DNA of 64,000 nucleotides from Pseudomonas abieticivorans (GCF_023509015.1 NZ_CP094975.1:2055501-2119500); one strand, 5' to 3'; shown: positions 1-9,480, counted from the stretch's first letter. The notes: a model not told the origin generated them from the sequence alone. Translations and numbers: made by a program.

Positions 1-4
1 TGTC

Positions 5-71
5 TGTAGTTTTACTACTGTCGACTGTTCGTCAAGACATGAAATGGCGAGCGATATGTAGTAAAACTACA
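5..71. promoter_or_regulatory. Twin palindromic operators upstream of aceE
   Basis: Two nearly identical 15-bp palindromes are seen: TGTAGTTTTACTACT at 5-19 and TGTAGTAAAACTACA at 57-71. Their centres lie 52 bp apart, about five helical turns. Half-site TGTAGT/ACTACA with a three-base A/T centre resembles operators of the RpiR-family regulator HexR (gammaproteobacterial form TGTAATnnnATTACA-like), which controls central carbon genes. Assignment to HexR is inference; the palindromes themselves are direct observation. Confidence 0.55.
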
Positions 72-179
72 CGACGCCGGTACAACCTCCCGGTAATCCA
101 AGAATCTATATCGTCTGCCCACAAGGCCGTCGCAAACTCTGGCTTCGATTCTGGAAGCCTTTCCGCCCTGGAGCAAGCC

Positions 180-2825
180 ATGCAAGACCTCGATCCCGTC
201 GAAACCCAGGAATGGCTGGACGCCCTGGAGTCGGTTCTCGACAAAGAAGGCGAAGACCGCGCTCACTACCTGATGACCCGTATGGGTGAATTGGCAACCC
301 GTAGCGGCTCACAACTGCCCTACGCCATCACCACGCCATACCGCAACACCATCCCTGTTACCCACGAAGCACGCATGCCTGGCGACCTGTTCATGGAACG
401 CCGCATTCGCTCGTTGGTACGCTGGAACGCGATGGCGATGGTAATGCGCACCAACCTGCGTGATTCGGACCTGGGCGGCCACATCTCCAGCTTCGCTTCC
501 AGTGCGACCCTGTATGACATCGGCTTCAACTACTTCTTCCAGGCCCCGACCGAAGAACACGGCGGCGACCTGATCTACTTCCAGGGCCACACCTCGCCAG
601 GCGTTTACGCCCGTGCGTTCATGGAAGGCCGCATCACCGAAGACCAGATGAACAACTTCCGCCAGGAAGTCGACGGCCAGGGCCTTTCGTCCTATCCGCA
701 CCCTTGGCTGATGCCTGATTTCTGGCAGTTCCCGACTGTATCCATGGGCTTGGGCCCGATCCAGGCGATCTACCAGGCACGCTTCATGAAGTACCTGGAA
801 CACCGCGGCTTCATCCAGCCAGGCAAGCAAAAAGTCTGGTGCTTCCTGGGCGATGGCGAGTGCGACGAGCCGGAATCCCTGGGCGCCATCTCCCTGGCCG
901 GCCGCGAGAAACTGGACAACCTGATCTTCGTCATCAACTGCAACCTGCAGCGCCTCGACGGCCCGGTTCGCGGCAACGGCAAGATCATCCAGGAACTGGA
1001 AGGCGTGTTCCGCGGTGCTCAGTGGAACGTGACCAAAGTCATCTGGGGCCGCTTCTGGGACCCACTGCTGGCCAAGGACGTCGACGGCATACTGCAACGC
1101 CGCATGGACGAAGTCATCGACGGCGAGTACCAGAACTACAAGGCCAAAGACGGCGCGTTCGTACGCGAACACTTCTTCAACACGCCTGAACTCAAGGCGA
1201 TGGTTGCCGACCTGTCCGACGACGAGATCTGGAAGCTCAACCGTGGCGGCCACGACCCGTACAAGGTCTACGCGGCGTACCACGAAGCGGTCAACCACAA
1301 AGAACAGCCTACCGTCATCCTGGCCAAGACCATCAAGGGTTACGGCACCGGCGCAGGCGAAGCGAAGAACACCGCGCACAACACCAAGAAAGTCGACGTC
1401 GACAGCTTGAAGTTGTTCCGCGACCGCTTCGACATCCCGGTCAAGGACGAAGAGCTGGAGAACCTGCCGTTCTTCAAGCCAGAGCCAAACAGCGCCGAAG
1501 CCCGCTACCTGAGCGAGCGTCGCACCGCACTGGGCGGTTTTGTCCCGCAGCGCCGCGCCAAAAGCTTCAACATCCCGACGCCGCCACTCGATACCCTCAA
1601 GGCTATCCTGGACGGTTCGGGCGACCGCGAAATCTCCACCACCATGGCCTTCGTGCGCATCCTGGCGCAACTGGTCAAGGACAAGGAAATCGGCCCGCGC
1701 ATCGTTCCGATCATCCCGGACGAAGCCCGTACCTTCGGTATGGAAGGCATGTTCCGTCAGCTGGGCATCTACTCCTCCGTCGGCCAGCTCTACGAGCCAG
1801 TCGATAAAGACCAGGTGATGTTCTACAAGGAAGACCAGAAAGGTCAGATCCTTGAAGAAGGCATCAACGAAGCAGGCGCCATGAGCTCCTTCATCGCTGC
1901 CGGTACTTCGTACTCCAGCCACAACCAGCCGATGCTGCCGTTCTACATCTTCTACTCGATGTTCGGCTTCCAGCGTATCGGCGACCTGGCCTGGGCCGCT
2001 GGCGACAGCCGTACCCGTGGCTTCCTGATCGGCGGCACCGCCGGCCGTACCACCTTGAACGGTGAAGGCCTGCAGCACGAAGACGGCCACAGCCACCTGC
2101 TGGCTGCCACCATCCCGAACTGCCGCACCTATGATCCAACCTACGGCTACGAGCTGGCGGTGATCATCCAGGACGGCATGAAGAAGATGACCGAAGAGCA
2201 ACAGGACGTCTTCTATTACATCACCGTGATGAACGAGTCCTACCAGCAGCCAGCCATGCCGGCCGGTGCCGAGGAAGGCATCAAGAAGGGCATGTACCTG
2301 CTTGAGGAAGACACCAAGGAAGCGGCGCACCACGTACAGCTGATGGGCTCCGGCACCATCCTGCGCGAAGTGCGTGAAGCGGCGAAGATCCTGCGCGAGC
2401 AGTTCAACGTGGGCGCCGATGTATGGAGCGTCACCAGCTTCAACGAACTGCGCCGCGACGGCCTGGCCGTGGAGCGCAGCAACCGTCTGCACCCGGGCCA
2501 GAAGCCACAGTTGACCTACGTCGAAGAGTGCCTGAACGGCCGTAAAGGTCCGGTCATCGCTTCCACCGACTACATGAAGCTGTTCGCCGAGCAGATTCGT
2601 CAGTGGGTTCCTTCCAAGGAATTCAAAGTCCTGGGTACCGATGGCTTCGGTCGCAGCGACAGCCGCAAGAAGCTGCGTCACTTCTTTGAAGTCGACCGTC
2701 ACTTCGTTGTGCTGGCTGCCCTTGAAGCCCTGGCGGACCGTGGCGACATCGAACCTAAAGTGGTGGCCGAGGCCATCGTGAAGTTCGGTATCGACCCCGA
2801 GAAACGCAACCCACTGGACTGCTGA
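180..2825 (+). CDS. aceE: Pyruvate dehydrogenase E1 component (homodimeric type)
   Basis: AceE is the thiamine-diphosphate E1 subunit that decarboxylates pyruvate and acetylates the lipoyl groups of AceF. The reading frame is open from position 39, but I place the start at ATG 180: it gives 881 residues, the usual AceE length, the N-terminus MQDLDPVETQEWLDAL typical of pseudomonads, and a GGAG Shine-Dalgarno at 170-173. The cofactor-binding motif GDGECDEPES begins near residue 224, and the full transketolase-like body (pyrimidine-binding and C-terminal domains) is present. aceF follows after 10 bp with its own GAGGAG, so the two form an operon. Regulation is probably through the palindromes at 5-71. 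Confidence 0.97.
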   Translation: MQDLDPVETQEWLDALESVLDKEGEDRAHYLMTRMGELATRSGSQLPYAITTPYRNTIPVTHEARMPGDLFMERRIRSLVRWNAMAMVMRTNLRDSDLGGHISSFASSATLYDIGFNYFFQAPTEEHGGDLIYFQGHTSPGVYARAFMEGRITEDQMNNFRQEVDGQGLSSYPHPWLMPDFWQFPTVSMGLGPIQAIYQARFMKYLEHRGFIQPGKQKVWCFLGDGECDEPESLGAISLAGREKLDNLIFVINCNLQRLDGPVRGNGKIIQELEGVFRGAQWNVTKVIWGRFWDPLLAKDVDGILQRRMDEVIDGEYQNYKAKDGAFVREHFFNTPELKAMVADLSDDEIWKLNRGGHDPYKVYAAYHEAVNHKEQPTVILAKTIKGYGTGAGEAKNTAHNTKKVDVDSLKLFRDRFDIPVKDEELENLPFFKPEPNSAEARYLSERRTALGGFVPQRRAKSFNIPTPPLDTLKAILDGSGDREISTTMAFVRILAQLVKDKEIGPRIVPIIPDEARTFGMEGMFRQLGIYSSVGQLYEPVDKDQVMFYKEDQKGQILEEGINEAGAMSSFIAAGTSYSSHNQPMLPFYIFYSMFGFQRIGDLAWAAGDSRTRGFLIGGTAGRTTLNGEGLQHEDGHSHLLAATIPNCRTYDPTYGYELAVIIQDGMKKMTEEQQDVFYYITVMNESYQQPAMPAGAEEGIKKGMYLLEEDTKEAAHHVQLMGSGTILREVREAAKILREQFNVGADVWSVTSFNELRRDGLAVERSNRLHPGQKPQLTYVEECLNGRKGPVIASTDYMKLFAEQIRQWVPSKEFKVLGTDGFGRSDSRKKLRHFFEVDRHFVVLAALEALADRGDIEPKVVAEAIVKFGIDPEKRNPLDC

Positions 2826-2835
2826 GGAGAATTTT

Positions 2836-4761
2836 GTGAGCGAACTCATTCGCGTACCTGACATCGGCAGCGGTGAAGGTGAAGTAATCGAACTGTTTGT
2901 GAAGGTCGGCGACCGTATCGAAGCCGACCAGAGCATCCTGACGCTGGAATCGGACAAGGCCAGCATGGAAGTGCCGGCGCCGAAAGCGGGCATCATCAAA
3001 AGCTTGAAAGTGAAGCTGGGCGACCGCCTGAAAGAAGGCGACGAACTGCTGGAGCTGGAAGTCGAGGGCGCCGCCCAGGCGCCAGCGGCGGCCGCGCCTG
3101 CGCCTGCCGCCAAGGCCGAAGCTGCGCCAGCCCCGGCTGCCGCAGCACCGGCAGCAGCCCCAGCGGCCGCCGCGAGCAAAGACATCCACGTGCCGGACAT
3201 CGGCTCGTCGGGCAAGGCCCAGATCATCGAGATTTCGGTCAAGGTCGGCGATACCGTTGCCGCTGATCAATCGCTGATCACCCTGGAGTCGGACAAGGCC
3301 AGCATGGAGATCCCTTCTCCAGAGGCCGGCGTGGTCGAGAGCATCTCGGTCAAGCTGAACGACGAAGTGGGTACCGGCGACCTGATCCTGGTGCTGAAGG
3401 TTGCGGGCGCAGCCCCAGCCGCCGCACCGGCCCAGGCTGCTGCACCTGCAGCCCCGGCGCCGGCCGCTGCGCCTGCAGCCCCCAGCGTGCAAGACATCCA
3501 CGTGCCGGACATCGGCTCGTCGGGCAAGGCCAAGATCATCGAGCTGTCGGTCAAGGTCGGCGACAGTGTCGAAGTTGATCAATCGCTGATCACCCTGGAA
3601 TCGGACAAGGCCAGCATGGAGATCCCGTCTCCCGCAGCAGGCGTGGTCGAGAGCATCAGTGTCAAGCTGGACGACGAAGTCGGCACCGGCGACATGATCC
3701 TCAAGCTGAAAGTAGCCGGCGCAGCCCCAGCCGCGGCCCCTGCGCAAGCAGCTGCCGCACCGGCAGCTGCACCTGCCGCCGCACCGGCCAAGGCACAAGC
3801 GGCGCCGGCCCCGGCAGCAGCTCCAGCTGCCGCATCGGGCGCCAAGGTCCACGCCGGCCCTGCGGTCCGCCAACTGGCCCGCGAGTTTGGTGTCGAGCTG
3901 AGCGCTGTCGGCGCTACCGGCCCGCACGGTCGCGTGCTGAAGGAAGACGTGCAGGCGTACGTCAAAGCCATCATGACCAAGGCCAAGGAAGCACCTGCCG
4001 CTGCTGCAGGCGCAACTGGCGGCGCTGGTATCCCACCGATCCCGGTGGTGGATTTCAGCCGTTTCGGCGAAATCGAAGAAGTGCCGATGACCCGCCTGAT
4101 GCAGGCTGGCGCCACTAACCTGCACCGCAGCTGGCTGAACGTGCCTCACGTCACCCAGTTCGACCAGGCCGACATCACCGAGCTGGAAGCTTTCCGCGTT
4201 GCGCAGAAAGCCGTGGCCGAGAAGGCTGGCGTCAAGCTGACCGTATTGCCATTGCTGCTCAAGGCCTGCGCCCACCTGCTCAAGGAGCTGCCGGACTTCA
4301 ACGCCTCGCTGGCCCCAAGCGGCAAGGCGATCATCCGCAAGAAATACGTGAACATCGGCTTCGCGGTCGACACCCCTGAAGGCCTGCTGGTACCGGTCAT
4401 CAAGAACGTCGACCAGAAGAGCCTGTTGCAACTGGCTGCCGAAGCTGCGGCCCTGGCTGAAAAAGCCCGGACCAAAAAGCTCTCGGCCGACGACATGCAG
4501 GGCGCCTGCTTCACCATTTCCAGCCTCGGCCACATTGGCGGCACCGGCTTCACGCCGATCGTCAACGCGCCGGAAGTGGCGATCCTGGGTGTTTCCAAGG
4601 CCACCATCCAGCCAGTCTGGGACGGCAAAGCCTTCCAGCCGAAACTGATGCTGCCACTGTCGCTGTCCTACGATCACCGTGTGATCAACGGCGCCGCCGC
4701 CGCACGCTTCACCAAGCGGCTGGGCGACCTGCTGACCGACATCCGCACCATGCTGTTGTAA
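2836..4761 (+). CDS. aceF: Pyruvate dehydrogenase E2, dihydrolipoamide acetyltransferase, three lipoyl domains
   Basis: AceF transfers acetyl groups from E1 to CoA and forms the core of the pyruvate dehydrogenase complex. It starts at GTG 2836 behind GAGGAG (2824-2829) and is 641 residues long. Three lipoyl domains carry the ESDKASME motif, with modifiable lysines at residues 41, 154 and 258. They are separated by Ala/Pro-rich flexible linkers. A peripheral-subunit-binding domain follows (around residues 336-375, with AVRQLAREFGV), then the catalytic domain with the DHRVING motif and active-site His614. A clear terminator follows, so aceEF ends here. No E3 (lpd) gene is nearby. Confidence 0.97.
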   Translation: MSELIRVPDIGSGEGEVIELFVKVGDRIEADQSILTLESDKASMEVPAPKAGIIKSLKVKLGDRLKEGDELLELEVEGAAQAPAAAAPAPAAKAEAAPAPAAAAPAAAPAAAASKDIHVPDIGSSGKAQIIEISVKVGDTVAADQSLITLESDKASMEIPSPEAGVVESISVKLNDEVGTGDLILVLKVAGAAPAAAPAQAAAPAAPAPAAAPAAPSVQDIHVPDIGSSGKAKIIELSVKVGDSVEVDQSLITLESDKASMEIPSPAAGVVESISVKLDDEVGTGDMILKLKVAGAAPAAAPAQAAAAPAAAPAAAPAKAQAAPAPAAAPAAASGAKVHAGPAVRQLAREFGVELSAVGATGPHGRVLKEDVQAYVKAIMTKAKEAPAAAAGATGGAGIPPIPVVDFSRFGEIEEVPMTRLMQAGATNLHRSWLNVPHVTQFDQADITELEAFRVAQKAVAEKAGVKLTVLPLLLKACAHLLKELPDFNASLAPSGKAIIRKKYVNIGFAVDTPEGLLVPVIKNVDQKSLLQLAAEAAALAEKARTKKLSADDMQGACFTISSLGHIGGTGFTPIVNAPEVAILGVSKATIQPVWDGKAFQPKLMLPLSLSYDHRVINGAAAARFTKRLGDLLTDIRTMLL

Positions 4762-4770
4762 TGCTGCACT

Positions 4771-4792
4771 GCCCCCTTCTAGCGAAGGGGGC
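4771..4792 (+). other. Stem-loop directly after aceF
   Basis: GCCCCCTTC and GAAGGGGGC form a perfect 9-bp stem around TAGC, starting 10 bp after the aceF stop. There is no T-run, so it is more likely an mRNA 3'-end stabiliser or pause hairpin ahead of the true terminator at 4833. Confidence 0.5.
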
Positions 4793-4832
4793 AACGCTAC
4801 CGGTTTTTCGAGCTGCCACGCTCGTACCTCAA

Positions 4833-4859
4833 CCCCGCCAATTTGGCGGGGCTTTTTTT
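4833..4859 (+). terminator. Rho-independent terminator of aceEF
   Basis: CCCCGCCA pairs with TGGCGGGG across a short AT loop (4833-4851), followed by C and seven T residues (4853-4859). This is a textbook intrinsic terminator. Confidence 0.9.
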
Positions 4860-4906
4860 GCCCGGCAAAAAACCACAACCCTGTACCTGGAGCCCCGCAG
4901 CGGACC

Positions 4907-4930
4907 TTTCGCGGATGAATCCGCTCCTAC
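4907..4930. repeat. REP-like short palindromic repeat, single copy
   Basis: A 24-bp element with core GCGGATGAATCCGC and ends TTTC...CTCCTAC. The same unit appears in inverted pairs at 8512-8596 and 52208-52274, which marks it as a member of the intergenic REP family of fluorescent pseudomonads. Confidence 0.75.
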
Positions 4931-5090
4931 TGAGGCTCATCGGCTTCAGATTTTCGATTGCCTGCCGATAGGATAGAGGCACAGAGCCACTGTAGTACTT
5001 GTAAGCCTGAGCCGCATGATGCAACCTTGCCCCACGCTTAGTAGTCGGGGCACCCCTAGGCGCGACCAGCATTCTTGAAGCGAGCTCTCC

Positions 5091-7784
5091 ATGAAAAGCC
5101 AACCCGATGCTGCCAGCCGTATGGCGGCCGAGGTCGTGACGCAATTACCGGTGCCCTCACGGCTCGGCATGCTGCGTTTCGAGCGGCTGAACGAGGCTAA
5201 TTGGGCCTTGTTGTTTCTTGATCCAAACTGCGAGCGCCAGTTCGGCCTGCCCGCAGCGGAGCTGTGCGCGCTGGTGGGCTCGCCCTACGCCAGCCTGATG
5301 GAGCCAGAGGCCCGCTACAAGTTGCATGATTCCATCCAATTGCAACTGGCGACCCGCCCCTGCTACCTGATCCACTACACCCTGCACACCACCGAGGGCC
5401 CGCTCAGCCTGCTGGAAGTGGGCGAGCCGTTCAAACAGCACAATCGCCAGCTGTTGCGGGGCTACCTGCTGGTGGTCGAAGGCATGCAAGGCGTGGCCCA
5501 TGCACTGGGTGCCACAGACCTTGAAACCCAGAACAACCGCCTGCAGATCGCCCTGGAACAAAACCAGATAGCCCAGCAAGAGCAGTTGCAGCACCTGGAC
5601 CGGGTGCGTGCCCAGCAAAACCTGATTTTGCGCCTGGCGCGCCAGCGCTACAGCACCAACAACCCCCTGCTGGAAGCGGCGCAACTGATTACTCGCAACG
5701 CCTGCGAAATCTACGACATCGACAGCGCCAGCATCTGGAACCTGATCGAGCAGCGCCTGGAGCCGATCGCCGCCTACGACCATGTGCGCCAGGAGTATCG
5801 CTACCCCGAGCCGATCGACGTCAGTTTCTACCCCGACTACCTGGAGGCGCTGCACACCAGCCGCGCCGTGGACGTGAACAACGCCACCCTGGACCCGCGC
5901 ACCCATGAGATGGCCGAGAGCTTGCGCTCGCGAGACATCAACGCGATCCTGGACGCCAGTATCCGCGTCGACGGCCAGGTGGTAGGCGTGCTCTGCCTGG
6001 AACAGACCGGCCTGACCCGGCCATGGCAGTCCGATGAAGTGGCATTTGCCGGCGAGTTGGCCGACCAGTTCGCCCAAGTGATCAACAATCACAACCGGCG
6101 CACCGCCACCAGCGCCCTGCACCTGTTCCAGCGTGCGGTCGAGCAAAGCGCCAACGCCTTTTTGCTGGTGAACTACGAGGGGGTGGTGGAGTACGTCAAC
6201 CCCAGTTTTACCGCGATCACCCAGTACAGCACCGAAGAAGTCCACGGCTACAAACTGTCGGAACTGCCGGCGCTGGAAAACCTCAGCGGCATGCTGTTCG
6301 ACGCGCCCTCAAGCCTTGCCAACAGCAACAGTTGGCAGGGCGAGTTCAAAAGCCGGCGCAAAAACCTGGAACCCTACTGGGGCCAGCTTTCGATTTCCAA
6401 GGTGTACGGCGACAACCGCGAGTTGACCCACTACATCGGCATTTACGAAGACATCACCCAGAGCAAACTGGCGCAACAACGCATCGAACGGCTGGCCTAC
6501 ACCGACAACCTGACCAGCCTGGGCAACCGCCCGGCGTTCATCCGTAACCTGGATGAACGTTTTGCCCGCGACAACGACACCCCGATCAGCCTGCTGCTGG
6601 TAGACATCGACAACTTCAAGCGGATCAACGACAGCCTCGGCCACCAGACCGGTGACAAGCTGCTGATCAGCCTGGCCCGGCGCCTGCGCAATAGCCTGAA
6701 CCCCAGCGGCAGCCTGGCGCGCTTTGCCAGTAACGAATTTGCCGTGCTGCTCGACGACACCGACCTTGAGGCCGGCCAGCAGATTGCCGTGCAAGTGCTC
6801 AAAACCCTCGACAAGCCGATGTTCGTCGACAACCAGTTGATCAGCGTGACCGGCTCCGTGGGCCTGGCCTGCGCGCCGATCCATGGCCGTGACCCGCAAA
6901 CCCTGATGAAAAACGCAGGCCTTGCGCTGCACAAGGCCAAGGCCAACGGCAAGCATCAGGTGCAGGTGTTCACCGAGGCGTTGAATGCCGAGGCCAGTTA
7001 CAAGCTGTTCGTGGAAAACAACCTGCGCCGCGCCCTGACCCAGAACGAGCTGGAAGTGTTCTACCAGCCCAAGCTGTGCCTGCGCAGCGGGCGATTGCTG
7101 GGCATGGAAGCGCTGCTGCGCTGGAACCACCCGGAAAAGGGCATGATCCGCCCCGACCAGTTCATCAGCGTGGCAGAGGAAACCGGCCTGATCATCCCGA
7201 TCGGCAAATGGATCGCCCGCCAGGCCTGCCGCATGAGCAAACAACTGACCGCCGCCGGCATGGGCAACTTGCAGGTGGCCATCAACCTGTCGCCCAAGCA
7301 GTTCTCCGACCCTGACCTGGTGGCCTCGATCGCCAACATCCTCAAGGAAGAACAACTGCCCGCGACGCTGCTGGAGCTGGAGCTCACCGAAGGCCTGCTG
7401 CTGGAAGCCACCGACGACACCCACCAGCAACTCGACCAGCTCAAGCAACTGGGCCTGACCTTGGCCATGGACGACTTCGGCACCGGCTATTCGTCGCTCA
7501 GCTACCTGAAAAAATTCCCGATCGACATCATCAAGATCGACCGCAGCTTCATCCACGAAATCCCGGACAACCAGGACGACATGGAGATCACTTCGGCGGT
7601 AATCGCCATGGCCCACAACCTCAAGCTCAAGGTGGTAGCCGAAGGCATCGAGACCGCCGAGCAGCTGAACTTCCTCCGTCGCCACCGGTGCGACGTCGGC
7701 CAGGGCTACCTGTTCGACCGCCCCATTCCGGGCGGCGAGCTGATTGTGCAGCTTAAACGCTACCCACGCGGACCAATGGCCTGA
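5091..7784 (+). CDS. dipA: Cyclic-di-GMP phosphodiesterase DipA-like (GAF-PAS-GGDEF-EAL)
   Basis: A 897-residue cytosolic regulator. Visible parts are an N-terminal sensory segment, a GAF domain (about 185-330), a PAS domain (about 343-460), a GGDEF domain and an EAL domain. The GGDEF signature is degenerate, ASNEF at residues 544-548, so diguanylate cyclase activity is unlikely. The EAL domain keeps MEALLRW (EAL at 673-675), DDFGTGYSS (from 794) and KIDRSF, so phosphodiesterase activity is expected. Length, architecture, the ASNEF motif and position between aceF and msrA match DipA (PA5017) of P. aeruginosa, which promotes biofilm dispersal. The degenerate GGDEF domain may act as an allosteric GTP site, by analogy. 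Preceding 230 bp hold the aceF terminator and a REP element; I see no convincing promoter. Confidence 0.88.
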   Translation: MKSQPDAASRMAAEVVTQLPVPSRLGMLRFERLNEANWALLFLDPNCERQFGLPAAELCALVGSPYASLMEPEARYKLHDSIQLQLATRPCYLIHYTLHTTEGPLSLLEVGEPFKQHNRQLLRGYLLVVEGMQGVAHALGATDLETQNNRLQIALEQNQIAQQEQLQHLDRVRAQQNLILRLARQRYSTNNPLLEAAQLITRNACEIYDIDSASIWNLIEQRLEPIAAYDHVRQEYRYPEPIDVSFYPDYLEALHTSRAVDVNNATLDPRTHEMAESLRSRDINAILDASIRVDGQVVGVLCLEQTGLTRPWQSDEVAFAGELADQFAQVINNHNRRTATSALHLFQRAVEQSANAFLLVNYEGVVEYVNPSFTAITQYSTEEVHGYKLSELPALENLSGMLFDAPSSLANSNSWQGEFKSRRKNLEPYWGQLSISKVYGDNRELTHYIGIYEDITQSKLAQQRIERLAYTDNLTSLGNRPAFIRNLDERFARDNDTPISLLLVDIDNFKRINDSLGHQTGDKLLISLARRLRNSLNPSGSLARFASNEFAVLLDDTDLEAGQQIAVQVLKTLDKPMFVDNQLISVTGSVGLACAPIHGRDPQTLMKNAGLALHKAKANGKHQVQVFTEALNAEASYKLFVENNLRRALTQNELEVFYQPKLCLRSGRLLGMEALLRWNHPEKGMIRPDQFISVAEETGLIIPIGKWIARQACRMSKQLTAAGMGNLQVAINLSPKQFSDPDLVASIANILKEEQLPATLLELELTEGLLLEATDDTHQQLDQLKQLGLTLAMDDFGTGYSSLSYLKKFPIDIIKIDRSFIHEIPDNQDDMEITSAVIAMAHNLKLKVVAEGIETAEQLNFLRRHRCDVGQGYLFDRPIPGGELIVQLKRYPRGPMA

Positions 7785-7847
7785 CAGCCGGGCGACACTC
7801 GGGCACACTGTCGGGCTATCGACAACACCCCACGTGAGGAATGCTTT

Positions 7848-8507
7848 ATGGTCCTGCGCTCGGAGATCCTGGTGAACAAGAACGTACTGCCCACTGCCCA
7901 ACAAGCCCTGCCGGGCCGCGAGTCGCCCATGACCGTGCCGGCAGAACACTTCGTCAACGGCAACCCGCTGGTAGGCCCCTTCCCCGCCGGCATGGAGCAA
8001 GCATTGTTCGGGCTGGGCTGTTTCTGGGGTGCCGAACGCCTGCTGTGGCAACAGCCAGGCGTGTACACCACCGCCGTTGGCTATGCCGGTGGCTTTACCC
8101 CCAACCCCACCTACGAAGAAACCTGCTCGGGCCTGACGGGCCATACCGAAGTGGTCCTGGTGGTGTTCGATCCGAAGAAAACCAGCTACGAAGCCCTGCT
8201 GAAACAATTCTGGGAAGCCCACAACCCGACCCAAGGCATGCGCCAGGGTGGCGACATCGGCACCCAATACCGTTCTGCGCTGTATTGCTTCGATGACGAG
8301 CAGTTCGACGCGGCCACCGACAGCAGCGAACTGTTCCAAAAAGAACTGGAAAAAGCCGGTTTGGGCCCGATCACTACCGAGATCGCCATGGCGCCGGCGT
8401 TCTACTACGCCGAGGCGTACCACCAGCAGTACCTGGCCAAGAACCCCGAAGGGTATTGCGGCCTGGGCGGCACCGGCGTTTGCTTGCCGCCGTCACTGAA
8501 TCGCTAA
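7848..8507 (+). CDS. msrA: Peptide-methionine (S)-S-oxide reductase MsrA
   Basis: MsrA reduces methionine-S-sulfoxide in proteins and as free amino acid, using thioredoxin. The 219-residue product has the catalytic GCFWGAER motif with nucleophile Cys58. C-terminal cysteines in [11 protein letters not shown] fit the resolving/recycling cysteines of the long MsrA form. The ATG at 7848 is preceded by GAGGA at a proper distance. The gene follows dipA by 63 bp on the same strand, as in other pseudomonads, and converges on rlmJ across an inverted REP pair that likely acts as the boundary. Confidence 0.95.
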   Translation: MVLRSEILVNKNVLPTAQQALPGRESPMTVPAEHFVNGNPLVGPFPAGMEQALFGLGCFWGAERLLWQQPGVYTTAVGYAGGFTPNPTYEETCSGLTGHTEVVLVVFDPKKTSYEALLKQFWEAHNPTQGMRQGGDIGTQYRSALYCFDDEQFDAATDSSELFQKELEKAGLGPITTEIAMAPAFYYAEAYHQQYLAKNPEGYCGLGGTGVCLPPSLNR

Positions 8508-8511
8508 CCCA

Positions 8512-8596
8512 GTAGGAGCGGATTAATCCGCGAAACGCTCAACGCGGTTTGCCTGATACACCGCAGCGTACGTTTCGCGGATAAATCCGCTCCTAC
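8512..8596. repeat. Inverted REP pair between msrA and rlmJ
   Basis: Two 26-bp copies face each other (8512-8537 and 8571-8596), each running from GTAGGAGCGG to CCGCGAAACG. They differ at one position. The 33-bp spacer makes a potential long cruciform/hairpin at the junction of convergent genes. The unit is shared with the elements at 4907 and 52208. Confidence 0.85.
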
Positions 8597-8609
8597 AGTG
8601 GGGTTTGAT

Positions 8610-9446
8610 TCATTCCGCGATCAACCAATCCATCTGCCAACCACCCTGGGTTTGCCCCAGCTGCTTGGACAACCATGGCAGCAGCTCGCGCAACTCCTCT
8701 TCCAAACCCCAGGGCGGGTTGGCAATCGCCATGCCCGAGCCGTTCAGGCTGCTGGGCGTATCCAACGGATGCACCAGCAATTCCACCCGCAACAGCTTGG
8801 GCGCGCCGCTGCCGGCCAAATCCTGATAGAAACGCTTGAGTGCGCGCTGGTCTTTGACCGGGTACCAGATTGCCGCCACCGTCTGGCGCATGCGGCCGAT
8901 GGCTTCTTTCAGGGCCTTGGCGCAACGCTGCATTTCATCGAGCTGTTCGAACGGCGGGTCGATCAACATCAATGCGCGTTTTTCCGGCACCGGCAACAGC
9001 GCCCGTGGCACGTGCCAGCCTTCGCCCAAGTGCACGGCCACGCGGCGGTCGCCCTTCATGTTTTCTTTCAGCAGACGGCCGTCTTCCGGGTGTTTTTCGT
9101 TGAGCAGCACGCGATCGTTGTGCCGGGTCAGGCGCCGCGCCAGTTCCGGAGAACCCGGGTAATAGCGTAACTGGCCATCCGGGTTCATGTCGCGCAGCAC
9201 CTTCAGGTAGTCCGCCGCCACGGCGGGCAGGTCATCGGCCTGCCATAGGCGGGCGATGCCTTCGAGGTACTCGCCCGTGCGGTTGGCCTGGTCGCCGCCC
9301 AGGTCATACAGGCCTAGCCCGGCATGGGTATCCAGGTAGGCGAACGGCTGCTCCTTGCGCGACATCAAGGCAATCAGGCGGGTAAGGACGATGTGTTTGA
9401 AGACGTCGGCATGGTTGCCGGCGTGGAAGGCGTGACGATAGTTCAT
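8610..9446 (-). CDS. rlmJ: 23S rRNA (adenine(2030)-N(6))-methyltransferase RlmJ
   Basis: RlmJ methylates A2030 of 23S rRNA using S-adenosylmethionine. The 278-residue product begins MNYRHAFHAGNHADVFKH, typical of the family, has the SAM-fold segment AYLDTHAGLGLYDL, and the N6-adenine methyltransferase motif DPPF at residues 163-166. The ATG at 9446 has AGGAG six bases upstream. It lies downstream of putP on the same strand, separated by a strong stem-loop. Confidence 0.93.
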   Translation of the reverse strand: MNYRHAFHAGNHADVFKHIVLTRLIALMSRKEQPFAYLDTHAGLGLYDLGGDQANRTGEYLEGIARLWQADDLPAVAADYLKVLRDMNPDGQLRYYPGSPELARRLTRHNDRVLLNEKHPEDGRLLKENMKGDRRVAVHLGEGWHVPRALLPVPEKRALMLIDPPFEQLDEMQRCAKALKEAIGRMRQTVAAIWYPVKDQRALKRFYQDLAGSGAPKLLRVELLVHPLDTPSSLNGSGMAIANPPWGLEEELRELLPWLSKQLGQTQGGWQMDWLIAE

Positions 9447-9480
9447 GGCAACTCCTGCAAGTGCAGCAAGTTTACCCTGT

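Noticed and set aside
39..179. N-terminal extension of aceE from ATG 39
   Set aside because: It would translate one of the operator palindromes and adds 47 residues not found in AceE proteins; the ATG at 180 has a proper Shine-Dalgarno.
309..3242. 977-residue open frame on the minus strand across aceE
   Set aside because: It is a shadow of the GC-rich codon pattern of aceE/aceF; composition is low-complexity and no family is visible. Similar long antisense frames over aceF, dipA, putA, mscK and others were discarded for the same reason.
3060..3840. Ala/Pro-rich repeated DNA in aceF as a possible tandem repeat or mobile element
   Set aside because: It is explained by three homologous lipoyl domains and their flexible linkers.
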